A stretch of 64,000 bases of DNA, taken from an uncultured Prevotella sp. (GTDB lineage: Bacteria; Bacteroidota; Bacteroidia; Bacteroidales; Bacteroidaceae). Positions 19,111 through 27,246 of this stretch are shown in pieces. How positions within the stretch are numbered: the stretch's first letter is position 1; every line of letters begins with the position of its first letter. The notes below the pieces were generated by a model. The model was not told the origin of the DNA and made no database searches. It saw only the letters and a program-made list of their open reading frames with translations. Both the position numbers and the translations under genes were made by a program. The stretch covers positions 36,350 through 100,349 of the forward strand of contig CAMKRS010000003.1 of NCBI GenBank assembly GCA_946415245.1. The letters are read 5' to 3'.

Positions 19111-19180
19111 GTATCTTTGCACAAAGTTTGTTAAAAACAGCACCCTTGCGTGCAAGATTTCCGATGTTTGGGTGTTATAT
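19111..19180 (+). promoter_or_regulatory. Repeated promoter-leader cassette, copy 2
   Basis: GTATCTTTGCACAAAGTTTGTTAAAAACAGCACCCTTGCGTGCAAGATTTCCGATGTTTGGGTGTTATAT. Confidence 0.8.
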
Positions 19181-19209
19181 AAGAAAAGAATGGTATCAAA
19201 ATAAGGTAT

Positions 19210-19611
19210 ATGAAAAAAGTATTTATGTTTATCAGTATTGCTGCAATGACCACATTGTTTAGTTCATGTGCAACACTCTTCGCAGGTGGCGATCCTTCGA
19301 TCACCATTGATGGTACAACCAAGGAACCAGTAACCATTGTCACAGAAAAGCAGACCTATCCAAATGTACAATTACCTTGTGTAGTTCAAGTAAAACGTCA
19401 TCACCTTGATGGTCAGCGCATTCAGGTTCAGTCTGAGAACTACATTTATCGCGATATTGTCCTTGAGAAATCTATGAATGAGTGGACATTGGCTAACATC
19501 TTGATAGGTGGCATCATTGGCTGGGGTATTGATCTGGGAACAAATTGTGTAAGCAAGCCATCTCAGAAGCATTACTACATTCAGGAAGAAGGCCCCAAGA
19601 ATAAAGAATAG
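19210..19611 (+). CDS. Hypothetical lipoprotein
   Basis: Signal peptide LFSSC lipobox; PEGA-like beta region; Gly-rich hydrophobic C-terminal segment. Confidence 0.65.
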   Translation: MKKVFMFISIAAMTTLFSSCATLFAGGDPSITIDGTTKEPVTIVTEKQTYPNVQLPCVVQVKRHHLDGQRIQVQSENYIYRDIVLEKSMNEWTLANILIGGIIGWGIDLGTNCVSKPSQKHYYIQEEGPKNKE

Positions 19612-19617
19612 GCTTGT

Positions 19618-20310
19618 ATGATAAAAAGTCTCACATTGCTGCTGACAATCTTTTTCTCTACAGGATTGTCGGCACAAGAGATTAATAAGAAATTTCATCA
19701 CCACGAGTTCAGTGGAAGTGTATCTGTAGGCGCCAATCCTGCAGACAAGACTGTTCGTGATATCAGATCACAGTATTGCGACAGATACCATCTGACGAAT
19801 CAAGGAGAGTGCTTTGATATACTGGGTGAAGGCTTTGCGATGCTAAACTTTGAATATCATTATCGGTTTAATCAGACCTATGCCTTGGGCTTTATATTCG
19901 GTTGGGGAACTTCGAGTGAATCTTATGTTGGTGATGATAATGAATTGGGTAACAATCTGATTCAGTGGGGTTATGGTGACGAGAAGAGTCGAATCTTCTA
20001 TGTTGCTCCTTCTTTCCGTTGTTCATGGTGTCACTTGAATAAAATAAGTCTATATTCACGGATAGCATTGGGAGCTATGAGACAACATATGATTTTCAAT
20101 TACAGTGAAGTTATCCTTGATTTGGGAAAGCCCACTCAATGGGAAGATAACTATTTACCAGAATTATCTTATGATAAAGTGAAATGGAAGCCCACATATC
20201 ATGTTACATTCGTTGGCTTTGATTTTGGCACAGAACCTGTCAATTTGTATATGGAACTCGGATATGGTTGTCAGGATGTCTTTGCTGTAGGAATCAGATA
20301 TGCATTGTAA
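19618..20310 (+). CDS. Hypothetical exported protein, possible beta-barrel
   Basis: Signal peptide; alternating aromatic strands; ends VFAVGIRYAL. Confidence 0.5.
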   Translation: MIKSLTLLLTIFFSTGLSAQEINKKFHHHEFSGSVSVGANPADKTVRDIRSQYCDRYHLTNQGECFDILGEGFAMLNFEYHYRFNQTYALGFIFGWGTSSESYVGDDNELGNNLIQWGYGDEKSRIFYVAPSFRCSWCHLNKISLYSRIALGAMRQHMIFNYSEVILDLGKPTQWEDNYLPELSYDKVKWKPTYHVTFVGFDFGTEPVNLYMELGYGCQDVFAVGIRYAL

Positions 20311-20379
20311 AATTACTCAGTAGGGTCGGTTCCCATTGTGTAAAAACACTGTTTTGTTAATTATATCATGATCTGTAAG

Positions 20380-20416
20380 GCCCGAAGGGATGCAAATGTT
20401 TCTGCACCCTTTGGGC
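20380..20416. terminator. Strong hairpin downstream of 19618-20310; possible terminator (no clear T-tract)
   Basis: GCCCGAAGGGATGCA ... TGCACCCTTTGGGC. Confidence 0.45.
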
Positions 20417-20561
20417 TGTTTGGATTTTCAGAAATATAAGAATGTGGCAAATAAATGTAAGGGGAAAGAATTAAAACTAATGATCTTTTTAGAAAAATCG
20501 ATTCGATTTTTTGCGAATTTCGATTCTTTTTATTATCTTTGCAGCCGAAAAAGTATAAAGT

Positions 20562-20879
20562 ATGATAGTTACTTTTAATGAAGTATATCTGGAGAACCTC
20601 TATAAAAAGGGGGAGACTGGCTTGAAGAAGTTCAGGTTTCAGCCCCAAGTCGTCAGAGGATATCAGAAGGCTGTCAAGTACTTGATTCAAGCTTGATGCA
20701 AAGAAGACTTGTTTCCATTTAAATCACTTCATTTCGAAGCTCTTCATGGCGATAAGGAAGGACGGTTTTCGGTTAAGGCGAATGATCAATATCGAGTAGA
20801 GTTTACTTTGGAAGAGTCAGATGACGAACCTGTGGTGACTATCTGCAACATTATGGAATTGTCAAATCATTATAAATAA
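20562..20879 (+). pseudogene. HigB/RelE-type toxin with a single in-frame TGA (20694-20696)
   Basis: MIVTFNEVYLENLYKKGETGLKKFRFQPQVVRGYQKAVKYLIQA*CKEDLFPFKSLHFEALHGDKEGRFSVKANDQYRVEFTLEESDDEPVVTICNIMELSNHYK; reading frame otherwise intact. Confidence 0.85.
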
Positions 20880-20887
20880 ATACGGTT

Positions 20888-21232
20888 ATGGCTAAAATAC
20901 AAAACATCTCAGAAAACAGAATAGCAAACAATATGACTTCATCAGAATTGATACATCCAGGAGAAATGATCAAAGATGAAATTATGGCACGAGGACTGAC
21001 TCAAAAAGAGTTGGCCCAGCAGATGGGTGTGTCCTATACCGTATTCAATGAGATACTAAACGGTAAACGTCCTGTTACTACAGAATATGCCTTGTTGTTG
21101 GAAGCTGCTCTTGGAACGAGTGCTAATATCTGGCTTGGTTTACAAGCAGACTATAATATGCAGAAAATAAAGCAGGACAAGTCGTTTATGAAGAAGCTGG
21201 AGAAGATTCGCAAAATAGCTGCAATTTTCTAA
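20888..21232 (+). CDS. HigA-family addiction module antitoxin (XRE HTH)
   Basis: LIHPGEMIKDEIMARGLTQKELAQQMGVSYTVFNEILNGKRPVTTEYALLLEAALGTSANIWLGLQADYNM. Confidence 0.92.
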   Translation: MAKIQNISENRIANNMTSSELIHPGEMIKDEIMARGLTQKELAQQMGVSYTVFNEILNGKRPVTTEYALLLEAALGTSANIWLGLQADYNMQKIKQDKSFMKKLEKIRKIAAIF

Positions 21233-21408
21233 TGAGAGTCTAGTGCAATAAATATCTCGTAAGAATCCCAACGTATCATTTTTAAAATAGGGATATTAAG
21301 AGCCAATAGCTTGTGTTACAGGTGATTAGTTCGTCATTTTGTGTCGAAAACCGAGAAAAACAGCAAAAAATGAAACGCCCCTTTTGATACAACCTATTGA
21401 AAAATGTT

Positions 21409-21478
21409 GTACCTTTGCACAAAGTTTGTTAAAAATAGCACCCTCTCGTGCAAGATTTGCGATATTTGGGTGTTATAT
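21409..21478 (+). promoter_or_regulatory. Repeated promoter-leader cassette, copy 3
   Basis: GTACCTTTGCACAAAGTTTGTTAAAAATAGCACCCTCTCGTGCAAGATTTGCGATATTTGGGTGTTATAT. Confidence 0.8.
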
Positions 21479-21506
21479 AAGAAAGGATTAATATAAACAA
21501 AGGAAT

Positions 21507-22121
21507 ATGAAGAAGATCGTTTTAGCAGTAACAGCAATGTTACTTAGTGTGTGTGCAAATGCTCAGAATGCCGTTAGCAATTGGAGCCTCCAACCAAAAG
21601 TTGGTATAAATCTGGCGACAATGACGAATGACGATGATGCAAAGATGCGTGTAACACTCGCACTTGGAGCAGAACTTGAGTATCACGCAACGCCCTTGCT
21701 CTCTATTTCTGCTGGGGCTATCTATTCTCAGCAGGGAGCCAAAGGAGATACTAATGGAATTAAGGAAACCATCAAGATGGATTATATAAATGTGCCGATA
21801 TTGGCCAATTTCCATGTGGCAGAAGGTCTTGCCTTCAAGGTTGGTATACAACCCGGATTTCTGATAAACGACAAGGTTGAGGTCTCAGCAAATGGTGTTA
21901 CTGCTGAGGTTGGGCTAAAAGAAGCCCTTCAGGAATCAGGAGTCAACGCAGATATACCCTCCTTGGATTTCGCCATTCCGCTTGGCGTTTCCTATGAATT
22001 TAATCGTGTCGTACTGGATGCACGTTATAACTTCAGCCTAACGGAGGCGCTGTCTATCATGGGAGAATCAACCAAGCACAGCGTGTTCCAGATAACTCTC
22101 GGATATAAGATTGGCTTATAA
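21507..22121 (+). CDS. PorT-like outer membrane beta-barrel protein
   Basis: Signal peptide; KVGINLATM...DARYNFSLTEAL...FQITLGYKIGL. Confidence 0.78.
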   Translation: MKKIVLAVTAMLLSVCANAQNAVSNWSLQPKVGINLATMTNDDDAKMRVTLALGAELEYHATPLLSISAGAIYSQQGAKGDTNGIKETIKMDYINVPILANFHVAEGLAFKVGIQPGFLINDKVEVSANGVTAEVGLKEALQESGVNADIPSLDFAIPLGVSYEFNRVVLDARYNFSLTEALSIMGESTKHSVFQITLGYKIGL

Positions 22122-22133
22122 TCGTTTCATGGG

Positions 22134-22203
22134 CTACCTTTGCACAAAGAATGTTAAAAACAGCACTATTGCGTGTAAGATTTTTGATGTTTGCGGGTTA
22201 TAT
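22134..22203 (+). promoter_or_regulatory. Repeated promoter-leader cassette, copy 4 (more divergent)
   Basis: CTACCTTTGCACAAAGAATGTTAAAAACAGCACTATTGCGTGTAAGATTTTTGATGTTTGCGGGTTATAT. Confidence 0.7.
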
Positions 22204-22231
22204 GGGTGAAGACCAATTAAAAATAGAGAAG

Positions 22232-22711
22232 ATGAAAGTAAGATTTAATCGTTGGTACAACGCCGTTTTGACAGCATTACTGTCGATATTAGGGTTTGGA
22301 TGCTCTTCTGAAGAGCCTATGGATATGTATGGTCCACCTGTAGAGTATGGTACGCCTCAGGCTGATTTTATTCTGAAGGGTACTGTCACAGATGAGATTG
22401 GTACACCCGTTCAAGGCCTCAAGACCTCTTTGAAGGAAGTCTATGGGCATAAAACTGGCTATTGTGTAGACTCGATACAGACAAACGAATCTGGCAATTA
22501 TCAGTTGAAACTCGGAAAAGAGTCTAATTTCTTTAAAGAAAATGTAAAACTGATTGTCGAAGACATCGATGGCGAGGCCAATGGCGGTGAATTCCTCAGC
22601 GACACTCTTGATATTGACTACAGCAAGGCAGTAAAGGTTGGTGAAGGAGACCAGAGATGGTATGAAGGCACATTCGAAGTGGTCACCGATATCAAACTGA
22701 AAAAGAAATGA
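22232..22711 (+). CDS. Radical SAM-associated putative lipoprotein; start set at the internal ATG
   Basis: Lipobox GFGC; carboxypeptidase-regulatory-like domain (LKGTVTDEIGTPVQGL); 4-nt overlap with radical SAM gene. Confidence 0.72.
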   Translation: MKVRFNRWYNAVLTALLSILGFGCSSEEPMDMYGPPVEYGTPQADFILKGTVTDEIGTPVQGLKTSLKEVYGHKTGYCVDSIQTNESGNYQLKLGKESNFFKENVKLIVEDIDGEANGGEFLSDTLDIDYSKAVKVGEGDQRWYEGTFEVVTDIKLKKK

Positions 22712-23787
22712 AGCCTACCCCGCTGACTCTCAAGAAGAAACTTGCCCTCGAACTCTGGCGACAGAAGGAGAATCTTATCCGTGAGGAGCATCCCCTGAGG
22801 CAGTTGTTCTGGGAATGCACCTTGCGCTGCGACCTGAAATGTCGTCATTGTGGCAGCGACTGTAAGATGAAGGCAGAGAGCAGCGATATGCCTAAGGAAG
22901 ACTTCCTGCATGTGCTCGACAGCATTGCTGCGAAGACCGATCCCCACAAGGTGTTTGTCATTATCTCAGGAGGCGAGCCCCTGATGCGACGCGACATAGA
23001 GGAATGTGGACGAGCCATCTACGAAAAGGGCTTTCCCTGGGGTATGGTAACCAATGGGCTGCATCTTACTCCCCAACGTTGGCAGGAACTCTTAAAGGCA
23101 AGTATCCACTCGATGACTATCAGTCTCGACGGTCTGGAAGAAGACCATAATTGGATGCGAGGCAACGATCAGAGTTTCCAGATGGTGAGTCAGGCTATCG
23201 ACATGTTGGTAGCAACTGAGGGTTTTCTTTTCGACATTGTCACCTGCGTGAATCGTCGTAACTATCCGAAACTCGATGAAATCAAGGAATTCCTGATTTC
23301 GAAAGGTGTGAAGCGCTGGCGACTTTTTACTGTTTTCCCCGTAGGTCGTGCTGCCCTCGATCCTGATATGCGACTGACCAATGAGGAATTCCGCGGGGTC
23401 TTCGATTATATTAAGAAGGTACGTGAGGAGGATCGCATCCGGGCTGATTATGGTTGTGAGGGTTTCCTTGGCAATTACGAAGGTGAGGTTCGTAGCCGTC
23501 TTTTCGCTTGTCAGGCGGGAGTGACGGTTGGTTCTGTGATGGCGGATGGCTCTATCGCTGCCTGTGCCAGCATCCGGGCCGACTATCATCAGGGCAATAT
23601 CTATGAAGACGACTTTATGGAGGTTTGGGAGAACCGCTATGCGGCCTATCGTCAACGCGAATGGATGCGTACAGGCGAGTGTGCCAACTGCAAGTATTTC
23701 CGTTACTGTCAAGGCAACGGAATGCATCTGCGCGATGCTGATGGCAAACTATTGTTCTGCCATCTGCATCGGCTACAGGAAACTTAG
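22708..23787 (+). CDS. Radical SAM/SPASM enzyme of the rSAM/lipoprotein type
   Basis: CTLRCDLKCRHCGSDC; SPASM-like GECANCKYFRYCQGNGMHLRD. Confidence 0.87.
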   Translation: MKPTPLTLKKKLALELWRQKENLIREEHPLRQLFWECTLRCDLKCRHCGSDCKMKAESSDMPKEDFLHVLDSIAAKTDPHKVFVIISGGEPLMRRDIEECGRAIYEKGFPWGMVTNGLHLTPQRWQELLKASIHSMTISLDGLEEDHNWMRGNDQSFQMVSQAIDMLVATEGFLFDIVTCVNRRNYPKLDEIKEFLISKGVKRWRLFTVFPVGRAALDPDMRLTNEEFRGVFDYIKKVREEDRIRADYGCEGFLGNYEGEVRSRLFACQAGVTVGSVMADGSIAACASIRADYHQGNIYEDDFMEVWENRYAAYRQREWMRTGECANCKYFRYCQGNGMHLRDADGKLLFCHLHRLQET

Positions 23788-23790
23788 CTT

Positions 23791-25077
23791 TTATTTTTTC
23801 AGATTCAGGCGGAGACCAAGCTGGAGGTTGAAACTGGTGGGCTGGTCCTTGAAGTAGTTGCACAAACGACTACCGTTGTCGAAGTAGTGCTTCACACCTG
23901 GTTCGGCATATAGGCCAAACTGAGGCAGGATATTATATTGAAGGCCTACCCCACCCTGAACGGAGAACTGCAAGCGGTCGCGATTGAGATGCTGCGTCAC
24001 ACCCTCGGAAGCCAGATACGTCTTGATGTTGTAATCGGCCTCAGCACCAGCAGACAGATAGATGTTCAAGCCACCACGATGGAACAGTTGATACTGCGCA
24101 TTCAGTGGAATGCCCAAATAATGAAGTATCTGTTCCTGCGAGATAGCAGAACCGTTGATGATAGACGCGAAGTCGGAGTGCAGACGGGTGTAGATGATGC
24201 CCGACGACAACGACCATTTCGTCGACAGCGGATAACTGACAGACAGTCCGATAGCGATGGGCAGATAGTGTTTCTGTCGCTCTTCGTAGCCAACGAGATA
24301 GATAGGTTCGTCGCTCCGAGTGAGGGCTCTGTTGTGAGGCAGATACTGGTCTATTTCATAGCGAGCTGCCAAAGCATCGTCCATTCGCACACCATTGGAT
24401 CGCTGCAGATGATTAAAGCCGTTGGAAGCATAGAGGGCGAGGGTCATTGCTTTGTCGGCTTTGGAAGACAATTGGGCGATTGCTTCGTCTATCTGGTGAA
24501 GGGGATCGTCGGTTTCGAGTTCTTTCTGAGGAAAGCGCCCCTTCAGGTCGAGTGGAGAATTGAGAGTTGAGAATTGAGAGATATCATTACTCTGCTGCGG
24601 GTTATTCTCAGCCTGAGGAATGTCTGAAATCTCAGTTGTTTCGTGGGTTTCGATGATAGATTTCTCAACAGAAGCCTGAGCCATAAGGTTTGTTGAAGGC
24701 TGAATCACGGGGACAGGCACCCTGATCTCCACTGCGCTACTATCATTGAGCCAGTCCCCATGATTCTTCTGCGACTCGGTAGGCACCTGTGGATTGGCCT
24801 GCGAGAGTTCTGGCTGAGGAGTTTGGGGAGTCTGAGGGGTTGGGGCTTCTGGGTTCGAAGAATGCCACAAGCGATAGCCTCCGCCAGCTACGAGAAGGGC
24901 GAGAGTTGCAGCCACAGCCCAACGGCGCAAGGGTACGAAACGGGCACGAGGCTTCTTGTTGCCTGCGAGGTCTTTGGGCAAGGCTGCCTCAATATCAGCC
25001 CACAGGTCGTCTGGTGGAGCTACTTCGCGCTCTGCCAGCTTATCATGCAGTTGTTGAGTCCATTTGTCCATTTTCAT
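23791..25077 (-). CDS. Second putative dual-membrane-spanning anti-sigma factor with OM beta-barrel
   Basis: KMDKWTQQLHDKLAEREVAPPDDLWADIEAAL; TM AVAATLALLVAGGGYRLW; C-terminal barrel LQLGLRLNLKK; same architecture as 10699-11877. Confidence 0.72.
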   Translation of the reverse strand: MKMDKWTQQLHDKLAEREVAPPDDLWADIEAALPKDLAGNKKPRARFVPLRRWAVAATLALLVAGGGYRLWHSSNPEAPTPQTPQTPQPELSQANPQVPTESQKNHGDWLNDSSAVEIRVPVPVIQPSTNLMAQASVEKSIIETHETTEISDIPQAENNPQQSNDISQFSTLNSPLDLKGRFPQKELETDDPLHQIDEAIAQLSSKADKAMTLALYASNGFNHLQRSNGVRMDDALAARYEIDQYLPHNRALTRSDEPIYLVGYEERQKHYLPIAIGLSVSYPLSTKWSLSSGIIYTRLHSDFASIINGSAISQEQILHYLGIPLNAQYQLFHRGGLNIYLSAGAEADYNIKTYLASEGVTQHLNRDRLQFSVQGGVGLQYNILPQFGLYAEPGVKHYFDNGSRLCNYFKDQPTSFNLQLGLRLNLKK

Positions 25078-25616
25078 ATCCTTTGTTTGTTTTTATATTC
25101 TACGATCATCTGTTGTAGCATCTTCTTCGCTCGGAAGAACAGCATAGCTGAGTTTTGTTCGCTGATGCCGAGCTGTTGGGAGATTTCGCGATGAGAGAGT
25201 TGCTCGAAGACGAAGAGGTTGAGTACCACTCGGTATTTGGCGGGCAGCTGTCCTATCATCGCGTCCAGCAGGTCTGGTGGCACTTCGCCCACATCCGGCT
25301 CTTCGTCTATCACGTCGTCGGGCTTCTCTTCTGTAAAGGGCAGACGCTCATGTTCTCTGATATGGTCGATCGCTCGATTGGCGACAATTCTCGACACCCA
25401 CGACTTCAACGAGCCTTCGCCCCGATAGTCGAAGTGGCCGATGTTGGTGATGATCTTCACGAAACTGTCTTGCAGTACGTCGCGCATGTCGTCACGATTA
25501 GGGATATACCTCAGTCCGATCGCCATTGCATATTTCGAATAGCGATCGTAGAGTCGGCGCATTGCTGCCCGCTCCCCTTTACGTATGGCGTCTAACAGTT
25601 CGCGTTCTGTCTCCAC
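25074..25616 (-). CDS. ECF-type RNA polymerase sigma-70 factor
   Basis: RDVLQDSFVKIITNIGHFDYRGEGSLKSWVSRIVANRAIDHIR; LPAKYRVVLNLFVFEQLSHREISQQLGISEQNSAMLFFRAKKML. Confidence 0.92.
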   Translation of the reverse strand: METERELLDAIRKGERAAMRRLYDRYSKYAMAIGLRYIPNRDDMRDVLQDSFVKIITNIGHFDYRGEGSLKSWVSRIVANRAIDHIREHERLPFTEEKPDDVIDEEPDVGEVPPDLLDAMIGQLPAKYRVVLNLFVFEQLSHREISQQLGISEQNSAMLFFRAKKMLQQMIVEYKNKQRI

Positions 25617-25625
25617 AGATATTGT

Positions 25626-26297
25626 TTAGAGTTTTTTCTTTGCAACAAATAATAATACAAAGGGTGACGGGAGGTCGTAAATCTTTGTTTCTAATCCATC
25701 GTAAACAAATACTTGGATTATCTTTATCTTCAGCGTCCATAAACCCGTCTCTATATCGTAAATTGCCTGACTTGGCCTCTCAGATATTAAAAAAAACATC
25801 ATTTCTCTATTTGAATGGTCAACATCATAATACATCATACCTCCATAAATAGAAGTAGATGAAAAGTTGACTTGCATATTAGCTTGTATTTCAGCTTGCA
25901 TTCCTCTAAGATCATAAAAGCCAAAATTGTAATAGGCTTTATTATCTGAAAGACCTAGAGGTATAACACGCATATAACGAGGATAAATTTCCGTTATATT
26001 AATATCCTTTTCCATCCCGATGACTTTCAAAGCTTTTGATACAACAATATCACCTGGAATATGAAACTCTACATAATCACTGTCCATAACAACAATGGCC
26101 GATTCTGATATGACTTGCTGTTCAAGAATCCAATCTCCTTCAAATGTACCAAATTCATAATTCGTATTTACGGAATCATCTCCATTTGGCACGCGGGGTC
26201 CAGGTGCTGCGCTCATGTAATCATCATGTTCATCATCTTTCGTACAGGCAGCGAGGGCTACCACTAGCATCAATAATAGAAATAATTTCTGTTTCAT
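25626..26297 (-). CDS. Hypothetical lipoprotein
   Basis: Lipobox ALAAC followed by TKDDEHDD. Confidence 0.65.
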   Translation of the reverse strand: MKQKLFLLLMLVVALAACTKDDEHDDYMSAAPGPRVPNGDDSVNTNYEFGTFEGDWILEQQVISESAIVVMDSDYVEFHIPGDIVVSKALKVIGMEKDINITEIYPRYMRVIPLGLSDNKAYYNFGFYDLRGMQAEIQANMQVNFSSTSIYGGMMYYDVDHSNREMMFFLISERPSQAIYDIETGLWTLKIKIIQVFVYDGLETKIYDLPSPFVLLFVAKKKL

Positions 26298-26497
26298 ACC
26301 TTTGCTTTTTAATTGTTTTCTACTTTTATAACGGCAAAATTACGAAATCTTACACGAAATCCTAAATTATTTTAGGGAAATTCCATTTTCTTTTAGGGGA
26401 AATCCTTTCAAGCGTTGGCGGTTTAGGGCTAATTTTGCAACGTGAAACCTTATAAAGGTAAAAAGATAAAATAGTAAAAAGGTAAAATGTTTGGCTT

Positions 26498-27175
26498 ATG
26501 AAAAGGATGATGATTGCTATGCTGAGCTTGATGCTCACGTTGCCAATGATGGCACAATACGGGCGACCCCGCTACTCTTCAGGTCGCTATGGATATAGTA
26601 CGTATACCCGTACGAGTTATCGTCACAACCCCGTGAACTCCTACTTCGGATTCCGTGTAGGTGGGGCGTTCTCGACGGTCAGCTCTGATGACAAGTATCT
26701 CGATGGCGGTACGATGCGCTCAGGTCTGAACGTGGGCGCTGTGGCTGGATTCCAAGTGGCTCCTCACGCACCTATCTATTTCGAGACGGGTCTCTCCTTT
26801 ATAGAAAAAGGTGGTAAGGGCAACTTCGAAGGTCGTAAGTTTACCTATAACCTCGACTATCTGGAAGTGCCGCTGTTGCTGAAGTACGACTATAAGGTGG
26901 ATCGCGATCTGAGCATCCAGCCCTTCTTAGGCGGTTATGTGGCAGCAGGCGTAGGCGGAAAGATTAAGGATTTCGGCCATCGTCAGGCTTACAGCTCCTA
27001 CGATGATGATGCTTTCAATCGTTTCGATGGAGGTATTAAGGTGGGTTGTGGCTTGCAGTTCAACTACCTTTATGCGGAAGTGGGCTACGACTTTGGTCTG
27101 TCAAATATCAGTCGTGACTACTTCGACGATGCCCATACGGGCAGCCTCTTCGCAACGATCGGCGTAAACTTCTAA
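26498..27175 (+). CDS. PorT-like outer membrane beta-barrel protein
   Basis: Signal peptide; FGFRVGGAFSTV, beta-barrel pattern, ends GSLFATIGVNF. Confidence 0.78.
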   Translation: MKRMMIAMLSLMLTLPMMAQYGRPRYSSGRYGYSTYTRTSYRHNPVNSYFGFRVGGAFSTVSSDDKYLDGGTMRSGLNVGAVAGFQVAPHAPIYFETGLSFIEKGGKGNFEGRKFTYNLDYLEVPLLLKYDYKVDRDLSIQPFLGGYVAAGVGGKIKDFGHRQAYSSYDDDAFNRFDGGIKVGCGLQFNYLYAEVGYDFGLSNISRDYFDDAHTGSLFATIGVNF

Positions 27176-27180
27176 AATTA

Positions 27181-27239
27181 TTCCCACGTTGGGAACGTTT
27201 CATTCCCACCGTGGGAATCAAATGTTCCCAGTCTGGGAA
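27181..27239. repeat. Three dyads TTCCC-N5-GGGAA at exact 22-bp spacing
   Basis: TTCCCACGTTGGGAA 27181, TTCCCACCGTGGGAA 27203, TTCCCAGTCTGGGAA 27225. Confidence 0.9.
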
Positions 27240-27246
27240 TGAAAAG

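Noticed and set aside
18604-19155. 183-aa minus ORF with internal repeated peptide (RVLFLTNFVQRY)
   Set aside because: The repeated peptide is the antisense translation of leader copies 1 and 2; rest is antisense to the BspA-like gene.
20562-20879. Selenocysteine at the HigB TGA
   Set aside because: No selenocysteine insertion structure or sel genes seen, and no known selenoprotein in this toxin family; nonsense mutation is simpler.
7843-21392. A single composite transposon or ICE bounded by the 21-bp inverted copies
   Set aside because: No integrase, transposase or relaxase found, and the interval includes chromosomal-looking genes; a dispersed repeat is simpler.
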